From assembly GCA_963717075.1 (NCBI GenBank), contig CAVQVI010000006.1:1-64000 (forward strand): a DNA stretch of 64,000 nt. The letters are read 5' to 3'. Below are positions 57,901-64,000 of the stretch, in pieces. This DNA is from JBGOTP01 sp963717075 (GTDB lineage: Bacteria > Acidobacteriota > Vicinamibacteria > Vicinamibacterales > CAVVIG01). The notes beneath the pieces are model-generated. The model saw only the letters and a list, made by a program, of their open reading frames with translations, was not told the origin of the DNA and ran no database searches. Numbering within the stretch: the stretch's first letter is position 1; the number at the start of each line of letters is the position of its first letter. Position numbers and translations under genes: made by a program.

Positions 57901-59570
57901 ACCCGGCGAAGGCGGACAGCTGCCGGGCCACAAGGTCTATCCCTGGATTGCCAAGGTCCGGTACGCGACACCAGGCGTCGGCCTGATTTCGCCGCCGCCG
58001 CACCACGACATCTATTCAATCGAAGACCTTGCGCAGCTGATCTTACGACCTGAAGAATGCGAATCCTCGAGCCCGCATTCACGTGAAGCTCGTCGCGCTC
58101 GCCGGCGTGGGCACGGTCGCGGCCGGCGTGGCCAAGGCGCACGCCGACGTCGTGCTGATCTCCGGGCACGACGGTGGGACGGGCGCGTCACCGCTCACAT
58201 CGATCAAGCACGGCGGCGTCCCGTGGGAGCTCGGCCTCGCGGAGACACAGCAGGTGCTGATGATGAACAACCTGCGCGATCGCATCACCGTGCAGGTGGA
58301 CGGTCAATTGAAGACCGGGCGCGACGTCGTGATCGCCGCCCTCATGGGCGCCGAGGAATTCGGCTTCGCCACCGCCCCGCTCGTCGTCTCCGGCTGCATC
58401 ATGATGCGCGTCTGCCATTTGAACACGTGTCCGGTTGGCGTCGCGACGCAGGATCCGGAGCTTCGGAAGAACTTCACCGGCAAGGCCGAGCACGTCGTGA
58501 ACTTCTTCCGGTTCATCGCGCAGGAAGTGCGGGAGTACATGGCAGCCCTCGGCTTCCGAACGCTGGACGAGATGATCGGGCGCGTGGACAGGCTGAATTT
58601 CCGCAAGGCGGTCGATCACTGGAAGGCCAAGGGGCTGGACTTCTCGGCGATTCTCCACGAACCGACCGTGGCACCCGACGCGCCCCGGCGGCGGGTCCGT
58701 GCGCAGGATCACGGTCTGGACGAGGCGCTCGACAATGAGCTCATCGCCCGCTGCCGCGAGGCGCTCGAGCATCGGACACCGGTCTCACTCGACCTGCCCA
58801 TCAGGAACGTCAACCGCACGGTCGGCACGATGCTCGGGTACGAGGTGACCACCAGGTACGGCGCCGAGGCTCTGCCAGACGACACGATCAAGGTGAAGTT
58901 CACGGGGTCGGCCGGCCAGAGCTTCGGCGCGTTCATTCCGTGCGGCATCTCGCTGACGCTCGAAGGCGACGCCAACGACTACATCGGCAAGGGCCTGTCT
59001 GGCGGCAGAATCATCGTCTATCCGCCGAAACAGGCGACATTCGTCGCCGAAGAGAACATTCTCATCGGCAACGTGGCCCTCTACGGCGCGACGGGCGGCG
59101 AGGCGTACTTCCGCGGCGTCGCGGGCGAACGGTTCGCCGTCCGCAACAGCGGCGCCCTCGCTGTGGTCGAGGGCGTCGGGGACCACGCCTGCGAGTACAT
59201 GACGGGCGGACGCGTGGTGGTTCTTGGCGGGACCGGACGGAACTTCGCCGCGGGCATGAGCGGCGGCGTCGCCTACGTGCTCGACCCTTCTGAAGATTTT
59301 CAGCGACGCTGCAATCAGCAGATGGTCGAGCTCGAAGCGCTCGACCAGGCGCACGACATCGACCTCGTCCTGAGCTTGATTCGTCGTCACGTCGACTACA
59401 CCGGCAGTGAGCTCGGCGCGCGCGTGCTCGGCGAATGGGATCACCACGTGCAGCAATTCGTGAAGGTCATGCCGCGCGACTACAAACGTGTGTTGAACGC
59501 TCAGGCCAAGGCGGCAGCCGTCGGACGCGACGCGTCGTTCATCGAGCTCGTAGGAGCGCCCAATGGGTAA
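54975..59570 (+). CDS. gltB: Glutamate synthase large subunit, frameshifted
   Basis: The enzyme forms two glutamates from glutamine and 2-oxoglutarate. The start near 54975 gives MCMFDAERSPLGLPGPPAAA, and the mature N-terminal nucleophile is the cysteine of SEHDACGVGFVVDIKG. The amidotransferase domain covers about residues 30-440, the central domain to about 830, then the FMN-binding synthase domain (SYGSISQEAHETLAIAMNRL, ISGHDGGTGASPLTSIKHGG). The 3Fe-4S cysteines are in CIMMRVCHLNTCPVGVATQ. A final beta-helix domain has GEAYFRGVAGERFAVRNSGA. Frame changes near 57500, 57790 and 58043 (an extra T in the codon before YDLKNANPRARIHVKL) are simple indels. About 1,530 residues is the full length. 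Confidence 0.93.
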
Positions 59571-61002
59571 GGCCACCGGCTTCATCGAGATCGCGCGGAA
59601 GAAGCCGCCGACACGGCCGATCGACGAGCGCATCCGGGATTGGAGCGAGGTGTATCTTCCCTACCCGGAGACCGCACTGCGGGATCAGGCGGCGCGATGC
59701 ATGGACTGCGGCATCCCGTTTTGCCACACCGGATGTCCGCTCGGGAATCTGATCCCCGACTGGAACGATCTCGTCTATCGCGACCGGTGGAAAGCCGCGA
59801 TCGATCGCCTTCACGCCACGAACAACTTCCCGGAGTTCACCGGACGCCTCTGTCCGGCACCGTGCGAAGGTGCTTGCGTGCTCGGAATCAACAGCGACCC
59901 GGTGACGATCAAGGCGGTTGAGGTCTCCATTATCGATCGCGCGTTCGACGAGGGCTGGGTCACGGCGCAGCCACCGGAGGTTCGCACAGGACGTCGGGTG
60001 GCTGTGGTCGGATCGGGCCCTGCGGGACTCGCCGCGGCCGAGCAGCTGAACCGGGCCGGTCACATGGTGACCGTGTTCGAGCGCGCCAACCGCATCGGGG
60101 GTCTGCTGCGCTACGGCATCCCCGCGTTCAAGCTCGAGAAGCGGTTCCTGGATCGACGCCTGAATCTCATGATCGCCGAGGGGATCATGTTCCGGGTGAA
60201 CGCCAACATCGGCCTGGACGTGCCGATCGAGGAACTGCGCGCCGAGTTCGACGCGATCGTGCTGGCCGGCGGCTCGACGCACCCCCGCGACCTCCCGGTG
60301 CCCGGCCGCGAGCTCGCCGGCATTCACTTCGCCATGGAATACCTCACGCTACAGAATCGCCGCAACGAAGGAGACGAGGTCGACGTCATCAGCGCGCACA
60401 ACAAGCACGTCATCATCATCGGCGGCGGTGACACCGGAGCGGACTGCCTCGGTACCGCCCACCGCCAGGGGGCGCTGAGCGTGCACCAGCTCGAGCTGCT
60501 CCCGCGCCCGCCCGAGGAACGCGCGAGCTCGAATCCGTGGCCGCTCTGGCCCAACGTGTTCCGCGTCTCGTCGGCCCACGAAGAAGGTGGCGAGCGCCTG
60601 TACTCGATCGCCACGGAGAAGTTCACGGGCAATGCCGACGGGCATGTCACCACACTGCACGGCCACAAGGTGGAGATGGTGAACGCCGGCGGCCGGATGG
60701 AGTTCAAGCCTGTGCCCGACAGCGAGTTCGAGCTGAAAGCCGACCTCGTTCTGCTCGCGATGGGATTCATCGGCCCTGAACGGAACGGACTGCTCGACAA
60801 GCTTGGCGTGAGAATGACCGACCGCGGGAACGTGTGGCGCGACGAGCGCTGGATGACCAGCGTGCCCGGTGTCTTCACGGCCGGCGACATGCAGCGCGGT
60901 CAGTCGCTCATCGTGTGGGCCATCGCGGAGGGGCGATCCGCCGCCAGAGGCGTTGACGAGTACCTGATGGGCCGATCCGACCTGCCAGCACCCCTGCTCT
61001 AG
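59563..61002 (+). CDS. gltD: Glutamate synthase small subunit (NADPH-dependent)
   Basis: The subunit takes electrons from NADPH and delivers them to GltB. The intact 479-residue chain has an N-terminal iron-sulfur domain with CMDCGIPFCHTGCPLGN and CPAPCEGACVLG. The FAD site is VAVVGSGPAGLAAAEQLNRA, the NADPH site IIIGGGDTGADCLGTAHRQG, and the closing FAD motif GVFTAGDMQRGQSLIVWAIA. Its start overlaps the gltB stop by eight bases, so the two subunits are made in a coupled way. Confidence 0.95.
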   Translation: MGKATGFIEIARKKPPTRPIDERIRDWSEVYLPYPETALRDQAARCMDCGIPFCHTGCPLGNLIPDWNDLVYRDRWKAAIDRLHATNNFPEFTGRLCPAPCEGACVLGINSDPVTIKAVEVSIIDRAFDEGWVTAQPPEVRTGRRVAVVGSGPAGLAAAEQLNRAGHMVTVFERANRIGGLLRYGIPAFKLEKRFLDRRLNLMIAEGIMFRVNANIGLDVPIEELRAEFDAIVLAGGSTHPRDLPVPGRELAGIHFAMEYLTLQNRRNEGDEVDVISAHNKHVIIIGGGDTGADCLGTAHRQGALSVHQLELLPRPPEERASSNPWPLWPNVFRVSSAHEEGGERLYSIATEKFTGNADGHVTTLHGHKVEMVNAGGRMEFKPVPDSEFELKADLVLLAMGFIGPERNGLLDKLGVRMTDRGNVWRDERWMTSVPGVFTAGDMQRGQSLIVWAIAEGRSAARGVDEYLMGRSDLPAPLL

Positions 61003-61018
61003 AGCCCCGCTGCAGTAG

Positions 61019-61038
61019 GCCCGACCTTCAGGTCGGGC
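61019..61038. terminator. Perfect GCCCGACC-TTCA-GGTCGGGC hairpin between convergent genes
   Basis: Eight perfect pairs with a TTCA loop lie 17 bases after the gltD stop and 76 bases before the end of the convergent AttH-like gene. There is no T-run. GGCCGACCTTCAGGTCGGCC-like hairpins are widespread in GC-rich acidobacterial intergenic DNA, so it may be a repeat serving as a bidirectional terminator. Confidence 0.6.
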
Positions 61039-61113
61039 GCGACAGGTCGCTGGTCTACGCAGAGGCCGCTACGTTCGTAGAGAAAACCATTAGTCGGCTG
61101 ACCGTTTGGGCGG

Positions 61114-62515
61114 CTAGCGGACGGGCACCGTGGCCGAGGCGCCCCGGAAGGTCTCCGCTGATCCCGGCGCGGTGAAATCGAGCGATCGGCTTTCGGCCTT
61201 GCCGCTCACCGTGTACTGTCCGCGTAGCTGAAGAAAGTTGAGCCCGCTGGCGAGCGGTCCCTGCGCCATGCGCGTCGTCACTGCGGAGGCCACGTCGAAT
61301 CGGATGCGGACATCGAGTCCACTGCCGCGTGCACGGACGTCAATGGTGCGCGGCTGTCCGCGTTCGTCGTCGGTCTCCGTGATCGTCACGTCGGTGGCGT
61401 AGGCGAGCGGGCCGTCCGGGCCCAGCACGCCGACGAATCCCGGGATGCGGTCGGGATCCGCTGCGTCGCGCGGCGGGAACACGCGGCCGTAGAGCAGCGA
61501 CAGCTCGCCTTGCTGCACCTGTCCCCACTGCCATGACACATCCTGCCAGAAGCCCCAGTTGTGATCGTGGTAGCCGACGCCACCCTCGAGCGACACCTCG
61601 GTCCCGCCCACCTGGAGGCGTCCCCTCAGCCGGCCAGACATCACCGGCACGACGTAGCCCGTGCGCCAGCCGCGGGCGCCAGAAATCTCGAGAGGCGGCA
61701 CGAGGCGCCCGGGTGTGGCCTCGATCGTCAGGTCGCCCGCCACACGGCGCCCGTTCTCGCCGCGCACGTTCAGATGAATCCGGTACTCGAGGCCGACGAG
61801 CGTCACCGAACTGCTACCGATCGTCAGGTCCGGCGCACGCAAGGCATCGGCCGTCGTTATCGCCTGACCGGCGCTGAAGGTCTCGACACCGCCGTTTCGC
61901 TCGAGCTGCAGCCGCACGCCCGCGCCGCGGCGTCCATCAGGAAGTGCGGGACCCACGAGGAACGTGAGGTAGAAGCGGGCATCGGCCGCACGGCCGTTGA
62001 AGTAGAGCCATTCCGCCCACCCCGAGGCCCACGCCGGCGCGTCGGGAATCTCATGGAACCGGTCGATCTGCCTGAGCACCTTGTCGGGTGTGTCTTCGGT
62101 CCAGGCGACGTCTTCAGCTGTGTCCCGCCACGCGGCCACTTGCGAGATTTCCTCGTCGCCGAGTGCCCGTTCCAGACTCGGAATCCCGCCACGCGCCCTC
62201 ACCTGTACGTTCCGGCCCTCGTGCAGCAGGAAGAGCTGCGAATCGTGCCAGGGGGACGCCGTACCGCACGCGGTCGCGCAGCGCGTCCGTCTGCATGGTG
62301 CCCGAGAGGAGCAGCCTGGCCGGCACCAGCGGCCCGAGGCGCACGATCACATCGCCGCCGCCGAGGAGCGCCGGCGAGCGTGCCTGATCGAGCACGATCT
62401 CTGCGACGCCCAGCAGGATGGCCATCACCGCCACACCCACGCCAAAGCCGGCCGCCAGCACGCCGCTGCGGATCGGATGCGCCGTCAGCGATCGGAACGC
62501 GAGCTTGCCGATCAA
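61114..62515 (-). CDS. Membrane-anchored AttH/CrtC-like lipocalin-fold protein, frameshifted
   Basis: This is read as one gene with a frame change near 62250. The N-terminal part from 62515 (MIGKLAFRSLTAHPIRSGVL) has a helix like that of FtsX-type permeases (FGVGVAVMAILLGVAEIVL). It is followed by an AttH/CrtC domain of about 320 residues with WAEWLYFNGRAADARFYLTF, the hallmark VGYHDHNWGFW and QQGELSLLYGRVFPP. AttH is the accessory protein of AttEFGH ABC systems and is related in fold to carotenoid 1,2-hydratase. It starts within the stop of the ATPase gene (four-base overlap). If the frames are not joined, a short permease remnant and a 362-residue AttH result. Confidence 0.7.
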
Positions 62516-63210
62516 CGCGTCTCCTCGCGCTCGACGCTGCCGTCGCGCATCGTCAACACCCGCTGCGCCCGCTCGGCGAGCGCCGGATCGTGCGTGACCA
62601 GCACGAGCGCGGTGCCGTCGGCGTTGACGCGGTCGAGCAGTTCGGCGATCTGCGCGCCGGTTGCGCGGTCGAGCTCCCCGGTCGGCTCATCCGCCAGCAG
62701 CAGCCGTGGGCGGTTGGCCAGCGCTCTGGCGATGGCAACCCGCTGCATTTCGCCGCCCGAGAGCTGCGACGGGCGATGGCCAGCGCGGCTGCCGAGCCCC
62801 ACGTAGTCGAGCAGCTCGCTCGTGCGGCTGCGGCGTTCCGGGGCCCCGACGCCGGCTTCCGACTGTGGCAACTCGACGTTTTCCCACGCGGTGAGCATCG
62901 GCAGGAGGAAGAACCGCTGGAACACGAAGCCGATCTGCCGGAGCCGGACGAGACTGCGGGCCGAGTCGGAGAGCGTGGAGACGTCGCGGTTGTTGAACCG
63001 CAGCGTCCCCGACGAGGGCGTGTCGACGCAGCCGAGCATGTGCAGCAGCGTGGACTTGCCACAGCCGGACGGCCCGCTGATCGCGAGGTGCTCGCCAGGA
63101 CGGATCTGAAGGGACACGTCGCGCACGGCGACGACCGGCCCGGCCGGCATCTCGAACACGCGGCCGACATGGACCGCGTCGACAATGCTGCTAGGCGCAG
63201 CGGGGCTCAC
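62512..63210 (-). CDS. ABC transporter ATP-binding protein, LolD/MacB class
   Basis: The intact 232-residue ATPase has Walker A GPSGCGKSTLL, Q-loop QIGFVFQRFFLLPMLT, signature QLSGGEMQRVAIARAL, Walker B RLLLADEPTGELD and the H-loop VLVTHDPALA. The class works with FtsX-fold permeases in mechanotransmission or lipoprotein and lipid extraction rather than solute import. Both ends overlap neighbours by four bases (permease upstream, AttH downstream), so it is in the middle of a tight operon, AttE-like. Confidence 0.92.
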   Translation of the reverse strand: MSPAAPSSIVDAVHVGRVFEMPAGPVVAVRDVSLQIRPGEHLAISGPSGCGKSTLLHMLGCVDTPSSGTLRFNNRDVSTLSDSARSLVRLRQIGFVFQRFFLLPMLTAWENVELPQSEAGVGAPERRSRTSELLDYVGLGSRAGHRPSQLSGGEMQRVAIARALANRPRLLLADEPTGELDRATGAQIAELLDRVNADGTALVLVTHDPALAERAQRVLTMRDGSVEREETR

Positions 63211-64000
63211 GACCCGACCTCGTTTCGCAGCGTCGCCGCGATAGGCAGCCGTGCGACGATGCTCATGGGATAGAGCGCGGCAGCGATGGCCGTCGTCACC
63301 ATCAGGGCCGCGTGCAGCGCCAGCGCGCGGCGCTCAAACACGAAGAAATGCACATCCAACGGGATCCCCGGCATGCCCTTCAGGATCGCGTCGAGCCACG
63401 TCGCCAGCAGCACGCCGAGCGGTATCGAGCAGACCGCGCCGATGCCGACGATGAGCGCCGACTCGCACAGGACGTCGCCCACGACGCGGCGCCTCGAGAA
63501 CCCGAGGGCACGCAGTGCGGCGATTTCGCCGAGGCGCTGGTTGACCGACACCGTCAGCAACACGGTGATGAGAAGCAGCGCGAAGGTCACCGTGACCGTA
63601 GTGAGCACGGCCGAGATCTGCTGGAAGTAGGTGAAGCCCGTCTCCTGGAACCGGTCGATCGCCTGCGCGTTGGTGAGCGCGTGGAGGCCGGGCGCGAGCG
63701 CGCTGATGGCGGCAGCCGCCGCCGTCGCGTCTCCGGCTGAGGTCACCAGGATCATGTTTGCGGCTTCCGCCGAGTCTTCGCCACAGGCGGCAGCGAGGCT
63801 AAGCGCATCGGTGGCGGCCTGCGGCTCCAGTTCGTCGTCGAACGGAAAGCGGGCGATCCCGGCAACCCGGAACGAGACCGGCGGCAGCGACTCGCGCTCC
63901 CGCGAGCAGGACGCCCGTACCGTGACGGTGGCGCCCGGTTCGAGCCCGAGCCGACGCGCGCCGTTCTCATTGACAATGAGCTCGCGCGCGCCGGTCACGT
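63207..64000 (-). CDS. FtsX/MacB-type ABC permease, incomplete at the window edge
   Basis: About 264 residues are visible. A periplasmic domain (LIVNENGARRLGLEPGATVT ... ALAPGLHALTNAQAIDRF) is followed by three membrane helices with the FtsX motif LGEIAALRALGFSRRRVVGD between TM2 and TM3. It ends PIAATLRNEVGS. The N-terminal helix and part of the periplasmic domain lie beyond the window. It is the first visible gene of the AttEFGH-like operon and partner of the ATPase at 62512. Confidence 0.85.
   Translation of the reverse strand, partial: VTGARELIVNENGARRLGLEPGATVTVRASCSRERESLPPVSFRVAGIARFPFDDELEPQAATDALSLAAACGEDSAEAANMILVTSAGDATAAAAAISALAPGLHALTNAQAIDRFQETGFTYFQQISAVLTTVTVTFALLLITVLLTVSVNQRLGEIAALRALGFSRRRVVGDVLCESALIVGIGAVCSIPLGVLLATWLDAILKGMPGIPLDVHFFVFERRALALHAALMVTTAIAAALYPMSIVARLPIAATLRNEVGS

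Noticed and set aside
61561..63273. A 570-residue plus-strand frame
   Set aside because: It is antisense to the AttH-like and ABC ATPase genes, both of which show conserved motifs on the minus strand.

Overview
The window looks like part of a metagenome-type contig from uncultured soil or sediment bacteria, and it has two compositionally different parts. Bases 1 to about 10,640 are of moderate GC. Almost all genes there lie on the minus strand, and the gaps are filled with dyad-symmetric intergenic repeats (CCACGAAG-type, GTTCCA-type, TTCGACAAAGCTCAGGACGA-type). From about 10,640 to the end the DNA is clearly GC-richer, has none of these repeats, and carries genes of a kind common in Acidobacteriota (DUF4159, DUF4136 and DUF481 proteins, short alpha-glucan phosphorylase, AttH-type ABC locus). 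The change falls inside a gene for a substrate-binding protein, so it is either a chimeric join or a sharp island boundary. The taxonomic placement is inference. Many conserved genes on both sides are broken by single-base frameshifts that restore the family sequence when the frame is changed. This points to indel errors in the sequence more than to mass gene decay, so many entries below span several reading frames.

Left part (1-10.6 kb): an uptake and catabolism cluster. It has an Fe3+/2-aminoethylphosphonate-type ABC importer (ATPase, fused double permease, two substrate-binding proteins), two phthalate-dioxygenase-like Rieske oxygenases, a Gfo/Idh/MocA dehydrogenase and a 3-hydroxyisobutyrate-dehydrogenase-like enzyme. 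The simplest reading is import and oxidative breakdown of an aromatic or similar organic acid.

Middle part (10.6-35.1 kb): alpha-glucan phosphorylase, a stand-alone receiver protein, envelope proteins (DUF4136, beta-barrel, DUF481, MltF-like transglycosylase, MscS channel, DUF4159), a membrane-anchored metallophosphoesterase, a lipase-like esterase, an SDR, VOC proteins, an AtuA-type pair with a CitMHS transporter, a decayed amidohydrolase, and remnants of a PIN toxin and an IS3-type transposase.

Putative integrative element (35.17-53.94 kb): a tyrosine recombinase starts 85 bp from a tRNA-Ser(CGA) gene. The 3' end of that tRNA (TGGCGGAGAGGGTGGGA) recurs in direct orientation 18.75 kb away. 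The DNA between carries a Cus-type copper/silver RND efflux operon whose adaptor ends in a cupredoxin domain, a YtkA-like protein, a Cys/His-rich secreted protein, an extra lgt, a MerR regulator, a multicopper oxidase and the C-terminal half of a heavy-metal P-type ATPase. It also carries a complete-looking reactive-sulfur module: ArsR-rhodanese regulator, MFS transporter, DsrE protein, sulfide:quinone-reductase-like flavoprotein, rhodanese-metallo-beta-lactamase fusion, SHOCT protein and methyltransferase. The multicopper oxidase and the sulfur operon diverge from one short intergenic region holding a perfect TTCAAA-N6-TTTGAA operator, which suggests that copper and sulfur responses are linked on this island. 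This is the most interesting system in the window.

Right part (54-64 kb): tRNA-Ser, tadA, glutamate synthase gltB-gltD, and an AttEFGH/LolCDE-like ABC locus running off the end.
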